Assembly (NCBI GenBank): GCA_014379205.1
Contig: JACMME010000102.1
Location: 1 to 36,506 of the forward strand
DNA: 36,506 nt
Reading direction: 5' to 3'
Origin: Gemmatimonadaceae bacterium
GTDB taxonomy: Bacteria; Gemmatimonadota; Gemmatimonadetes; Gemmatimonadales; Gemmatimonadaceae
Shown here: piece by piece, positions 8,404-16,843 of the stretch
Numbering within the stretch: position 1 is the stretch's first letter
How the letters are laid out: the number at the start of each line of letters is the position of its first letter
Notes under the pieces: generated by a model
The model's database searches: none
Seen by the model: the letters and a program-made list of their open reading frames with translations, nothing else
Told to the model about the DNA's origin: nothing
Translations under genes and position numbers: made by a program

Positions 8404-8496
8404 TTGATCTCGTTTAAGGTAGTGCGGTCAATCTGAGCGACGCGCCTGACGTGGGACAGTAACGACGAGCGCAATCGGTGCGTTTCCTTTCACTTG

Positions 8497-10578
8497 TCAC
8501 AGAATGCCCCAGAACTGTCGCTCTATATCTATTGAGAGTGACCACCTGCCCCTTCTGAGACCACGAGCCACGTCCAGTCGGATGAGATCGAAGAATAGTA
8601 GCAATCCTGCCCCAGCGGATGGATACACTCCTCTCGCATGTGGGTGACTTGAAGCACCTCCTGCGTATACAGCATGCATGAACGGGGCGAGCGTGGCAGA
8701 GCGGGGAGTTTTTCCGTAGCGACCGAGCGAAACTGCTGGAAATTCTATTGGGATGCGCCCCTCCAGGCGCTGGCTGGCCCCTACCGAACCGGCAAACAGA
8801 TGATAGGGGTATCCTGGCCCGCTGGTCGGTCCTCCGAAGAAGACAAGCTCCTGGGGAGGTACCCCAGGCTCCGCTGTGACAGCTCCGAACGCGGATTCCA
8901 GCACAATGCGATTTGGACCAACAGGACGCTCGACCCGGGCACTCAGGAAGGCCCGTCCAAGATACGGGCGGTTCCCTGCGATTATGGTATCTCGTCCCTT
9001 GAAGAGCGCGGCACTAATCTCGCCGGTGAATCGCATTTCGGTGCCTAACACGGCGAGCGCTGTTGGCCGGTCCAGCGTCAGGGATACTCGGCGAACTCGG
9101 ATCGGCCAGGCGGCGATCGTAGGCTCGTAGCGGCCAGAGTGAGGCACGGCATTCACGCTGAGCCTGCCCTGCGATTCGAGCGTGCTTTCCAAACGCGCGT
9201 GCACACCCAACTTCGCCCCGAACTCAACGGCGATACCCGCAAGCCGGACGTCATAGGGGTCGGTGTAGTCGCTGCCGAATTCCTGAGCCGCAATGCTGTT
9301 TCGAACAAGCGACGTCTCCATCACGTCGCCAGCGTCTCTGTAATACCGCTCCGCAAAAACGTGGACGCCCAGTCCGTTGGCCCGGCGTGCCGAGAATTGA
9401 ACGCGGCCTTTCGCCTCAGCGTCCTCGATACCATACCGCGCGCGCGCTGCGAAGCTCAGCCCCGAACCGAACCGGTGAACGAGACCGCCACCAAAGGCAA
9501 ACCCTTCAACTCGATTGACCCGCACAAAGTCGGAGATTCGCCGAGCCGAGAGCGAAGTACCTGTGCGGGTCTCGAGGGCCTGGGCGCGCACGAGCTCACG
9601 GGCCTCCGCCTGCACGCGTGCGACGTCTTCATCCGTAATCGTCCGGACGTCTGGCGGGAGAGAATCGAGAATGCCTCCTTTCCACTTGTAGCGCTCAAGA
9701 AGGCGCGGCGGTAGCTGCACGATCTCCGGCCCGGCAAAGAATCGAGGATCAAGCCCCGTATTCGTCTTGTAACAGCAGATCTCCCACCTCCCACGGATGA
9801 TCCCGCGCACAGGATAGTCGAGCCAGCTTCCGGTGCGCCTGATCTCGACCTCCTGCCTCCGTGGCAGCCAGAAGCGGCCCGATACCAGCGCGTTCTCGAG
9901 CACTATGAAGACGTCGTCGAGCTGTTGATCCAGTAGCGCGGAGCGTGTAAAGCTGAAAGCCATCCGAACGACCTCGCCGGACCCCTTATCGATATACACG
10001 GCGCCGATGATGCGCGGCTCACGGTCATTTCGTGGGCGCACGCGAACCTCGTATACATCTATCGTGCGGTCGGGCAGACGTATCGATAGTGAGTCGCGTA
10101 TAGAGAAATCGTATGTCTGCAGGCCGGTGTTGGAGAGCGGGTGTGGCACATCGCCGACTTCGTCACCATCACCCAGCCGGATGATGGCCGGAAAGTTGTT
10201 CTGAACGATCCCGAGGTGATCGCGGTGATAATTGATGTCCGTCGGAAGGAGCAGGGTATCCCGACGTCCGACAATGCGTTGCCGGCTCAGATTGGGGGCG
10301 CGCCAGAAAATCTCCAGAGCCAGCTCGTCAGCCTTGACTATTCGCGGAGGCTCGGTAAAGCCCTCTCCTATCTGAGCAAGAAAGGTCAGATAGCCGTGAG
10401 CTTCGGAGGTGTAATCCCTGAGCGTCGTATCAGCGAGCTGTTGCGCACGACGCTCAGTTGCCCGCTCGACGAGATCCAGTGTACGCCTGTCATTCCAGCC
10501 CTGAGCGTCCGCAGTAGCTCCATAACTTCCAGCAACAATGCAAATGGGTGTCACGACTGCGGTTGCGGTTGACTTCAT
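8497..10578 (-). CDS. Large outer-membrane beta-barrel-like protein
   Basis: A 693-residue protein with a plausible signal peptide (MKSTATAVVTP..., cleavage near ATADAQ). The N-terminal half is a soluble domain with repeated short strands and a basic, proline-containing stretch. The C-terminal half (about 350-693) has the alternating pattern and glycine/aromatic-rich turns of an outer-membrane barrel and ends in a strand with a C-terminal hydrophobic tail. Segments such as FFGGPTSGPGYPYH recall the Omp85/surface-antigen superfamily, where a similar glycine-rich loop precedes late strands. I cannot assign a transport or assembly role. It is divergent from the cyclase operon with 81 bases between the starts. 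The ATG at 10578 is used. Confidence 0.65.
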   Translation of the reverse strand: MKSTATAVVTPICIVAGSYGATADAQGWNDRRTLDLVERATERRAQQLADTTLRDYTSEAHGYLTFLAQIGEGFTEPPRIVKADELALEIFWRAPNLSRQRIVGRRDTLLLPTDINYHRDHLGIVQNNFPAIIRLGDGDEVGDVPHPLSNTGLQTYDFSIRDSLSIRLPDRTIDVYEVRVRPRNDREPRIIGAVYIDKGSGEVVRMAFSFTRSALLDQQLDDVFIVLENALVSGRFWLPRRQEVEIRRTGSWLDYPVRGIIRGRWEICCYKTNTGLDPRFFAGPEIVQLPPRLLERYKWKGGILDSLPPDVRTITDEDVARVQAEARELVRAQALETRTGTSLSARRISDFVRVNRVEGFAFGGGLVHRFGSGLSFAARARYGIEDAEAKGRVQFSARRANGLGVHVFAERYYRDAGDVMETSLVRNSIAAQEFGSDYTDPYDVRLAGIAVEFGAKLGVHARLESTLESQGRLSVNAVPHSGRYEPTIAAWPIRVRRVSLTLDRPTALAVLGTEMRFTGEISAALFKGRDTIIAGNRPYLGRAFLSARVERPVGPNRIVLESAFGAVTAEPGVPPQELVFFGGPTSGPGYPYHLFAGSVGASQRLEGRIPIEFPAVSLGRYGKTPRSATLAPFMHAVYAGGASSHPHARGVYPSAGAGLLLFFDLIRLDVARGLRRGRWSLSIDIERQFWGIL

Positions 10579-10659
10579 GCGCGGAATCTCGCGGGGTCGC
10601 AGATCACGGGCAAGCTGCCGCTGACGACTTGGCTAGCGGCCAGATGCGAGATCGCCATA

Positions 10660-12264
10660 TTGATGCAGATGCCTTACAAGCTTATTGGAAAGCAGGGTGC
10701 TGAGGGTTTTCAGCTACCGCCCGGCGCATCGCTCGTGGTCGGACGAGCTATCGGCTGCGACATTCCGGTTGTAGACCAGACCGTCTCGCGGAGACACGCG
10801 GAGATCACGCTGGATGCGGCTGGCGTTCGAGTCCGTGACATGGGATCGAGCAACGGCACCTTCCTCAATGGCGCCCGCATTGCGTCCGCCGCAATATCGG
10901 TTGGGGATGTCATTTCCTTCGGTGCCATGGCGTTTCGTCTCGAGCAGACAGATTCCCCCTCGCCCGCAGATTCAGCGCTGAGTGATGAAGTATCGACGGT
11001 CGCAGCGTTTGCGGCGCCCAGCACGTTGCGCGAGATGCCGGTCGACGGCGTGGGTACACGATTCGACTTCGATATTCCCGCCGGACGGCCGCGCTCCGAA
11101 CCGGAGGATGATCGGGACCTCAACGCGCGCAAGCTCGCGACCCTGCTGGAGGTATCAAAGGGGCTGACACGCGCCGTGCACATCGATCATCTGCTCGACA
11201 AGGTCGCGCGTTACGTCTTCCAGATCATGGATGTGGATAGGGTATCGATAATGCTGACCGAAGATGACGGCACGCTGGTCAGCAAGGTTTCTCGCGATCG
11301 GCAGGGCACCGATGCCGGTCGAGCGGTGCCACAGTCGATTGCGCGAAAGGTGGTTGACGGTCGCGTAGCCATTGTCTCGGACAATGCGCCGGAGGATGGG
11401 CGATTCGGCGGCTCGTCCATCATCGCGCAGCGAGTGCGGTCGGCGATGTGCGCTCCCCTTATCGGCAGCGAAGACCGTGTACTAGGCGTCCTGTACGTTG
11501 ACAATCTGACGACAACGCACCGCTTCACCGACGGAGATCTGGAATATCTCATAGCGTTCGCCGGAATCGCGGCGGTTTCCATCGAAAACAGCTCCTTCGC
11601 CGAACGCATCAGGCGTGAAGCGCTGGTGAGAGGCAATTATGAGCGTTACTTCGCTCCAGCGCTCGCCGCCCGGATCGCGGAGTCGCCTGGAGCGGTTCGC
11701 TTGGGCGGTACCCAGACGGTGGTCGTCGTTTTGTTCAGTGACATTCGGGATTTCACCGCACTCTCGGCGGCCATGGCGCCGGATGATACAGCGCTACAAT
11801 TGAGCGAGTATCTGTCGGCTATGGTCGACTGTGTCTTCGAGCAGGGAGGAATGCTGGACAAGTTCATCGGGGATTCAGTCATGGCGCAGTGGGGAGCCCC
11901 GATCTCGGGAATTGATGATGCTGACCGCGCCGTAAAAGCCGCATTGAACATGTTGAAAGAGCTTGAACGCCTGAATGCGAAATGGCGGAATGAGGGACGT
12001 CCGACGCTGCAGGTCGGAATTGGCATTGACAGTGGAAAAGTGTTCGCCGGGAATATCGGGTCGGAGCGGCGGCTTGAGTTCACTGTTATTGGTGACGCGG
12101 TGAATACCGCCGCTCGCCTGTGCGCAGTCGCCAACGGCGGCGATATCCTCGTCACCAGTGCGGTACGAAACAAGCTGCGCTCTCCTGTTGAGGTGCAGGA
12201 GTGCCCGCCTCTCGCTCTGAAAGGAACCGACGATCGCGTTCCTGTCCATCGCATCACGGCATGA
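10660..12264 (+). CDS. FHA-GAF-class III adenylate cyclase
   Basis: A 534-residue signalling enzyme expected to make cAMP from ATP. The N-terminal FHA domain, which binds phosphothreonine, has VGR (27-29), SRRH (43-46) and SSNGT (63-67). A GAF sensor domain follows (about 165-315), then a class III cyclase domain (about 352-500). In that domain the metal-binding aspartates are D361 (FSDIRDF) and D405 (KFIGD). The purine-selecting pair is K401 and T475, the arrangement of class IIIb adenylate cyclases, and the transition-state residues are N482 and R486. All key residues are present, so it should be active. Start is uncertain: TTG 10660, ATG 10663 or ATG 10669; numbering uses the first. No membrane segment is seen. 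It overlaps kdkA through ATGA. Confidence 0.92.
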   Translation: MMQMPYKLIGKQGAEGFQLPPGASLVVGRAIGCDIPVVDQTVSRRHAEITLDAAGVRVRDMGSSNGTFLNGARIASAAISVGDVISFGAMAFRLEQTDSPSPADSALSDEVSTVAAFAAPSTLREMPVDGVGTRFDFDIPAGRPRSEPEDDRDLNARKLATLLEVSKGLTRAVHIDHLLDKVARYVFQIMDVDRVSIMLTEDDGTLVSKVSRDRQGTDAGRAVPQSIARKVVDGRVAIVSDNAPEDGRFGGSSIIAQRVRSAMCAPLIGSEDRVLGVLYVDNLTTTHRFTDGDLEYLIAFAGIAAVSIENSSFAERIRREALVRGNYERYFAPALAARIAESPGAVRLGGTQTVVVVLFSDIRDFTALSAAMAPDDTALQLSEYLSAMVDCVFEQGGMLDKFIGDSVMAQWGAPISGIDDADRAVKAALNMLKELERLNAKWRNEGRPTLQVGIGIDSGKVFAGNIGSERRLEFTVIGDAVNTAARLCAVANGGDILVTSAVRNKLRSPVEVQECPPLALKGTDDRVPVHRITA

Positions 12265-13040
12265 CGCTGCATGCCAACGAAATACCGCCAGGGTACGTAG
12301 AAATCCATGAAGGGAACGCCGACCTTGTAGTGCTCAGGACGATGGCGCGCCCAGTGCGTGAGGCGCTCCTGAGCGGCTCCCTGTACGAATATGCGACTCA
12401 TCACCCGAACGCCCGCAGATACGAAGGCCGCGGTGCAGTGTACGGCGTTCCGCTTCCGAGTGGCGATACACGCGTCGTTATCCGAAGATCGCGCCATGGC
12501 GGTCTTTTTCGCGGGATCACCGGTGAGAGGTTCCTCGCCACGACCCGCGCGCCCCGAGAACTGGCCGCAGCTGTCCGGCTGAGGAAGGAAGGTATTCCGA
12601 CTCCGGAAGTCGTCGCTTACGCCACCTATCGCGCCGGCGGCCCGTTCAGGCGTGCGGACGTCGCCACGCGCGAGGTAGCAAGTGCGAGTGACCTGGGCGC
12701 TGTTCTGACCAAAGCGCGGGACGCAGCCGGGAAGCAAGCACTCCTGCAGACCGTTGTGTCCCTGCTGGTCCAACTCACTTACGCTGGAGCGCGTCATCCC
12801 GATCTGAACGTGCAGAATATCCTCATCGTGACAGGGGAGAACGATGTGCTCGAAGCGTGGCTACTCGACGTCGACCGCGTCTGGTTTGATGTGCCAGGGA
12901 GGCGCAGGGTGGCTGAAGCGAATGTGCGGCGCCTGACGCGATCGCTCCACAAGTGGCGAAAGACGTACGCCATCCCGGTCGACGAGAGGGACATCGGGTG
13001 GCTCGTCAGCCGCGTTCACGATGCTTTGGTGCAGCGATGA
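12261..13040 (+). CDS. kdkA: 3-deoxy-D-manno-octulosonic acid (Kdo) kinase
   Basis: A 259-residue kinase of the KdkA/WaaP family, which phosphorylates Kdo of the LPS inner core at the inner membrane cytoplasmic face. The protein has the glycine-rich segment RHGGLFRGITGERF (79-92), the catalytic loop HPDLNVQN (H179, D181, N186) and the metal-binding LLDVDR (D203, D205), replacing the usual DFG. The ATG at 12261 sits in an ATGA overlap with the cyclase stop, so the longer frame starting at 12201 is not used. It overlaps the following GT9 gene in the same way. KdkA normally acts where the inner core has a single Kdo, so its presence is an argument that this organism makes Kdo-containing LPS. Confidence 0.85.
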   Translation: MTLHANEIPPGYVEIHEGNADLVVLRTMARPVREALLSGSLYEYATHHPNARRYEGRGAVYGVPLPSGDTRVVIRRSRHGGLFRGITGERFLATTRAPRELAAAVRLRKEGIPTPEVVAYATYRAGGPFRRADVATREVASASDLGAVLTKARDAAGKQALLQTVVSLLVQLTYAGARHPDLNVQNILIVTGENDVLEAWLLDVDRVWFDVPGRRRVAEANVRRLTRSLHKWRKTYAIPVDERDIGWLVSRVHDALVQR

Positions 13041-14092
13041 TCGCGGCTTCCCTCCATCGCGTCGGTATCGTCATGCTGACAGCCATCGGCGATGCCGTGC
13101 ACGTCCTTCCCGTAATTACCGCCCTCAAGCGCCACAACCCGAACAGCCACATCACCTGGGTTCTTCAACCAGGTCCGGCGTCACTGGTCCGGGGCCATCC
13201 GGACGTCGATGAGTTGGTGGTCTTCCAGAAAAAGCGCGGGATGCGGGCTTATCTGGAAATGCGGCGTGAGCTGGCGTCACGACCGTTTGACGTCGTGCTC
13301 GACCTCCAGGTTTACCTGAAAGCCGGAATTCTCACGTGGCTCACGCGTTCACCAATCAAGCTCGGCTTCGACCGCGAGCGTACGCGCGACGTGAACTACT
13401 TATTCACAACACATCGGATCCCACCGCATCCCCAACAACACGTACAGGATCAGTATTTCGAGTTCCTGGACGCTCTGGGAGTACCTCACGATCCCGTGGT
13501 GTGGAATCTTGGTCCATTTCCCAATGAACGCGCTCGGCAGCGCGAGTTCTTCGCGAGAATCGAGCGTCCCATTGTGTCCCTCGTCATCGGTACGAGCAAT
13601 CCGCACAAGGACTGGCTACCGGAAAGGTGGGCGGAAGTTTCGGACTCTCTGTACGAAGATCATGGCTTTCAACCTGTGCTCGCGGGCGGGCAGTCAATGC
13701 GCGAGCTCGAGACCGAACGAGTCATCATGTCGCTGGCACGTCATCCGCCCGTTTCATCTCTCGGCGTACCGCTTCGAGACCTCGTCGGCATCCTTGACGG
13801 TTCCGAGCTTGTCATCTCGCTGGACACAGGCCCGCTGCACATGGCTGTGGCACTCGATAAGCCCGTAATCAGTCTCATGGGCTACAACAATCCCAGGCGC
13901 GTTGGTCCTTACCGTCGCTTCCAGAATTTGATTGTTGACGCATATGGCGATCCGGGAGAAGACTATCCTGTTACTCCCGCCCACCGCTTCGACCGCATGA
14001 AGCGCATTCAGGTTGGCGACGTTCTCGCCAAGGTCGCGGTAGCGCGGGAGTTCTACACAGGTCGCGCGGGGGCGGATAGCACGCGCTCGTAA
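13037..14092 (+). CDS. Glycosyltransferase family 9 (heptosyltransferase-like)
   Basis: A 351-residue GT-B fold enzyme of the ADP-heptose:LPS heptosyltransferase family. The N-terminus has the acceptor-side signature VGIVMLTAIGDAVHVLPV. The donor-binding part contains VIGTSNPHKDWLPERWAEV and the family motif SLDTGPLHMAVALDKPVISLMG. These enzymes add heptose or another sugar to the LPS core in the cytoplasm, without a membrane span. The start (ATG 13037) lies in an ATGA overlap with kdkA, so the two should be made together; the partnership makes inner-core LPS assembly the best guess. Its last 40 bases overlap the 3' end of the converging GT4 gene. Sugar specificity cannot be read from sequence. 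Confidence 0.88.
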   Translation: MIAASLHRVGIVMLTAIGDAVHVLPVITALKRHNPNSHITWVLQPGPASLVRGHPDVDELVVFQKKRGMRAYLEMRRELASRPFDVVLDLQVYLKAGILTWLTRSPIKLGFDRERTRDVNYLFTTHRIPPHPQQHVQDQYFEFLDALGVPHDPVVWNLGPFPNERARQREFFARIERPIVSLVIGTSNPHKDWLPERWAEVSDSLYEDHGFQPVLAGGQSMRELETERVIMSLARHPPVSSLGVPLRDLVGILDGSELVISLDTGPLHMAVALDKPVISLMGYNNPRRVGPYRRFQNLIVDAYGDPGEDYPVTPAHRFDRMKRIQVGDVLAKVAVAREFYTGRAGADSTRS

Positions 14093-15171
14093 ACGGCGGC
14101 GGTTCGCTCGGCGGTCCGTTCAATGGAAAACTGACGAGCCTGTTCGCGTCCCCCCTTTATGAGTTGGGCCGCAAGAGCCGGATCGCGCAGAATGCGCACA
14201 AAAGCCATTCCCAGTGCCTCCGCCCCACCAACAGGGGCCAGCAGCCCACAGCTTCCATGACAGATGATTTCGGGAATGCCCCCCGCCGCGGTCGCAGCCA
14301 CCGGGCGTCCGAGCACGAGCGCATCCATCAGCACTGTCCCCAACCCCTCTTCCTTCGAGCTCAACGCGACAATGTCCGCCGCGGCGAGGAGCGCATCGGC
14401 GTCCTCGCGGAAACCCGCGAAATGAACGGCATCGTCGAGCTGATTGTCTGTTACGGCTCTCTCGACTTCGCTCCGCAGCGGGCCGTCCCCCACTATCAAG
14501 GCGTGCAGAGATGGGACTTCCCTGCGAGCGGCGAAAACCGCGCGAACGAAGGTGACCGGATCCTTGTGCGGCACCAGCGCCGCGACGAGGATCACGAATG
14601 GCGCATCATTGGGAATGCCGAGAGCCGCCAAGGAATCCCGGCTGGCCGGCTCGATGGCACGATTCAAATCCACCCCGCTAGGCACGACATCGATTCGCGA
14701 GCGGTCAATTCCGCTTTTGACCAGCACGTCCGCTACGGCGCGAGAGATAGCGATGATTCCATCCGCACGGCCGTATTTCCAAAGGGTTCCGATGTTCCTG
14801 CGCAAGGGGAAATCGACCCTGCGCGTCAGCACCATTTTCGCCGGCGTCAGCAGGATGGTGAGCGAAGCAAGAGCCACCGCGTGGGCCGTGTGCGCGTGCA
14901 CTATCTGCACCCCTTCCTTGATAACCGTACGGCGCAGCATGAACGCTGCCAAAGCGTCGGCCTCGGAAACGGGTGCGCAAGGAATCACCGTGAGGCCATT
15001 CTCCTCCGCGCGAGTCGCCAATGGATCGCCAGGACGCGCCGCCACCAGCGAGCGGTGTCCGATGCGCTCGAGTCCCGTCGCGAGCCAGAGAGCCTGCCGT
15101 TCCCCTCCACGCCAGCCGCGCTCGGTGTCGATGTGCAGCACGGTAAGTGGAGCGCTGGTGCCAGCCGTCAC
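14053..15171 (-). CDS. Glycosyltransferase family 4
   Basis: A 372-residue GT-B glycosyltransferase. The N-terminal acceptor domain starts VLHIDTERGWRGGERQA, a common GT4 opening. The donor domain has VPSGVDLNR, the VGDGPLRSEVE loop and the retaining-enzyme E-x7-E region KEEGLGTVLMDALVLGRPV. It likely transfers a sugar from a nucleotide-sugar to an envelope glycan at the inner face of the cytoplasmic membrane. The GTG start at 15171 lies in a GTGA overlap with the upstream DUF4254-C-like gene, so it is the last gene of a four-gene operon. The 3' end overlaps the converging GT9 by 40 bases. Sugar and acceptor are unknown. Confidence 0.9.
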   Translation of the reverse strand: MTAGTSAPLTVLHIDTERGWRGGERQALWLATGLERIGHRSLVAARPGDPLATRAEENGLTVIPCAPVSEADALAAFMLRRTVIKEGVQIVHAHTAHAVALASLTILLTPAKMVLTRRVDFPLRRNIGTLWKYGRADGIIAISRAVADVLVKSGIDRSRIDVVPSGVDLNRAIEPASRDSLAALGIPNDAPFVILVAALVPHKDPVTFVRAVFAARREVPSLHALIVGDGPLRSEVERAVTDNQLDDAVHFAGFREDADALLAAADIVALSSKEEGLGTVLMDALVLGRPVAATAAGGIPEIICHGSCGLLAPVGGAEALGMAFVRILRDPALAAQLIKGGREQARQFSIERTAERTAAVYERVLSAPARPV

Positions 15172-15458
15172 GCGGCAGGCACTCCCGAGTCGCTTCCGGG
15201 TCGATATTTGGGATCGTTGTACATCTTGAACTGCCGGTACACTTTCGGCACGACTCGATTGGCAGCGATATCTCCTACAAGCTGGGTCAGTTCCGCTGCG
15301 AGATCGTCGCGCTGCAGTCGCATGACTGCGACTCGCACCTCACAATGCAAGCGAAACTCCGGAGTCGCGTCCGGCCGCTCAGCCTGCTCTCGCATGTGAA
15401 AGATCTTGAGCTCGATGATGCTGAGCTTGTCCACCAGCCATCCGACTGTTTCAGCCAT
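15168..15458 (-). CDS. Small protein matching the C-terminal half of DUF4254
   Basis: A 96-residue protein of unknown function. Its opening [20 protein letters not shown] (4-23), a central RDDL (50-53) and the closing [12 protein letters not shown] (72-83) match my recollection of the second half of DUF4254 (Pfam PF14063). It is predicted to be mostly helical. Aligned without gaps to its upstream neighbour, it shares G6, L8, L12 and H21, so the two halves look like duplicated copies of one motif. It overlaps the preceding gene by 8 bases (ATGGCTGA) and the GT4 by GTGA. DUF4254 commonly sits beside glycosyltransferases, but its activity is not known to me. Confidence 0.75.
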   Translation of the reverse strand: MAETVGWLVDKLSIIELKIFHMREQAERPDATPEFRLHCEVRVAVMRLQRDDLAAELTQLVGDIAANRVVPKVYRQFKMYNDPKYRPGSDSGVPAA

Positions 15459-15672
15459 GCGGCGCGGCAGCTTGCGCTGAACGAGCCGCGGCCAGCACGG
15501 CTTCGTCGATCCGCTCTATGAGATCATTCCGCTTCTGATTGAGCTTGTCCACACTCCGCTTGGCTTCTGCCACCTGATGGTCGTCTTCCACTCTCGCCTT
15601 GTCTTCTTCATGCCATAACTCAATGTTCGTTTGCGCCAGACGCGCAATCAGCTGTCCTATCGAATCGTTCAT
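15451..15672 (-). CDS. Small protein matching the N-terminal half of DUF4254
   Basis: A 73-residue, probably helical protein. Its IELWHEED (17-24) and [15 protein letters not shown] (43-57) match the first half of DUF4254 as I remember it (WHLED and LNQ-R-DLVE-ID). The leading strand-helix [14 protein letters not shown] (4-17) parallels the neighbour's [14 protein letters not shown]. The ATG at 15672 is one base after the GT9 stop, with GGGA as a possible ribosome-binding site inside the GT9 end. It ends in an alanine-rich tail. The usual family member is one chain of about 200 residues; here the halves are separate but tightly coupled genes, which suggests that the products assemble together. 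Confidence 0.72.
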   Translation of the reverse strand: MNDSIGQLIARLAQTNIELWHEEDKARVEDDHQVAEAKRSVDKLNQKRNDLIERIDEAVLAAARSAQAAAPHG

Positions 15673-15673
15673 G

Positions 15674-16705
15674 TCAGCGTCCCGTGTTCATGATTGATGC
15701 CTGGTGACTTGCTCGTAGCAAACCGCGAACGTTTTCCAACACGGTTGCGGAGGACACGCCAGTGATCCCCGCATGCTCACCCGCACTGGCCCAGTCCTTC
15801 GTGCGCATTATCGAAGCGGCAGGATCACGTACGATTATGGTTGTCGGAAGGCCCGGGTTCCAGGCGTCCGGATCCGTTGGTCCGTAGATAGTCACTCGTG
15901 GGACACCCAGCGCTGTCGCCATGTGCGCTGGCCCCGTGTCACCGGAGACGAAGACGCTGCACGAAGCGATTGTCGCCATTAACGTGCGAAGATCGGCTGT
16001 CGGTACGATCGCCACGGAAGGACAGAGTGACCGTAACCGGGCCACCACCGGCGCATCCCCAGGATTCTGCATAACAAGTGGAACAACTCCTTCCAGAGCG
16101 AGCGCAGCCGCGAGCTCACCGAAGCGCTCGACAGGCCATTGGCGTACAGGCTCAGTCACTGACAGCACCATTCCGACACGGGGAACGTCCAATGGTACCT
16201 GCGCTGCGGCGATTAACTCCTCGGCGCGCGATCGTTCTTGGTCGGTAATTTCGAGGCGCGTGGTCGGGCTGCCGACCGGAACGTTTAGAAGCTCGAGAAA
16301 GCGTTGCCGCTCGCGCAGCACGTAAACGGTTCTTCCCCCAGAACGCGGAAGGGTGTGTGTGTAGACCCAACTCCAGAATCCGATGTCCCACCCAGCTCGC
16401 ACTTGCGCACCAGAAGCGCCCGTAAGGACCGCCGTTCTGGGATTTGACTGGACGTCGATGACCCAGTCATACTGCCGGCCGCGGATGTCGCGGATCATCC
16501 GAATGGGGTGCCGCTTGTCATACGCAATGAGCCTGGAGATCTGCGAATGTTGTCGAAGCAGCGGTTCGGCGGAGGCGCTGGTAAGAAAGTCTACTTCCCA
16601 ATGTGAATGCGCCCGGCGAATGTCGCTGAGCAAACCGGCGGTGAGAATGACGTCACCCAACCTTCGGAGCTGGATGAGCAGAATGCGCTTTGGTTGCCCG
16701 CCCAC
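15674..16705 (-). CDS. Glycosyltransferase family 9 (heptosyltransferase-like)
   Basis: A 343-residue GT9 enzyme, first gene of the GT9-DUF4254 halves-GT4 operon. The signature [19 protein letters not shown] begins 7 residues after the chosen start. The donor region has [18 protein letters not shown] and [18 protein letters not shown]. The open frame extends upstream to 17479, but that extension lies antisense to the neighbouring GT9 and does not look like protein, so I place the start at the GTG ending at 16705. It has AAAGG 4 bases upstream and gives a normal family length. A role in LPS core or related glycan assembly is inferred from family and context; the sugar is unknown. Confidence 0.88.
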   Translation of the reverse strand: MGGQPKRILLIQLRRLGDVILTAGLLSDIRRAHSHWEVDFLTSASAEPLLRQHSQISRLIAYDKRHPIRMIRDIRGRQYDWVIDVQSNPRTAVLTGASGAQVRAGWDIGFWSWVYTHTLPRSGGRTVYVLRERQRFLELLNVPVGSPTTRLEITDQERSRAEELIAAAQVPLDVPRVGMVLSVTEPVRQWPVERFGELAAALALEGVVPLVMQNPGDAPVVARLRSLCPSVAIVPTADLRTLMATIASCSVFVSGDTGPAHMATALGVPRVTIYGPTDPDAWNPGLPTTIIVRDPAASIMRTKDWASAGEHAGITGVSSATVLENVRGLLRASHQASIMNTGR

Positions 16706-16843
16706 GTCGCCTTTTAGCGAATCGGGGAGCAGCTCGAGCGCCGGAAAAAGCCAGTTAACTTTCCGCGGCAATGCGAATCGACATGTCCGTTGGTCTCGAT
16801 CATTCCCCGGGAAGCTACGTACTCCAGCCGCCTGCGGCAAAAC
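16706..16843. promoter_or_regulatory. Divergent intergenic region between two GT9 genes
   Basis: This 138-base gap separates two divergent start codons, so it should hold promoters for both directions. I could not pick out convincing -35/-10 elements on either strand. An AT-richer stretch at about 16750-16765 (AGTTAACTTT) is the likeliest melting region. Confidence 0.35.

Noticed and set aside
11646-12797. 383-codon minus-strand frame
   Set aside because: It is antisense to the cyclase domain and kdkA, both of which have intact catalytic motifs.
14164-15399. 411-codon plus-strand frame
   Set aside because: It is antisense to the GT4 and DUF4254-C-like genes; low-complexity, charged translation without motifs.
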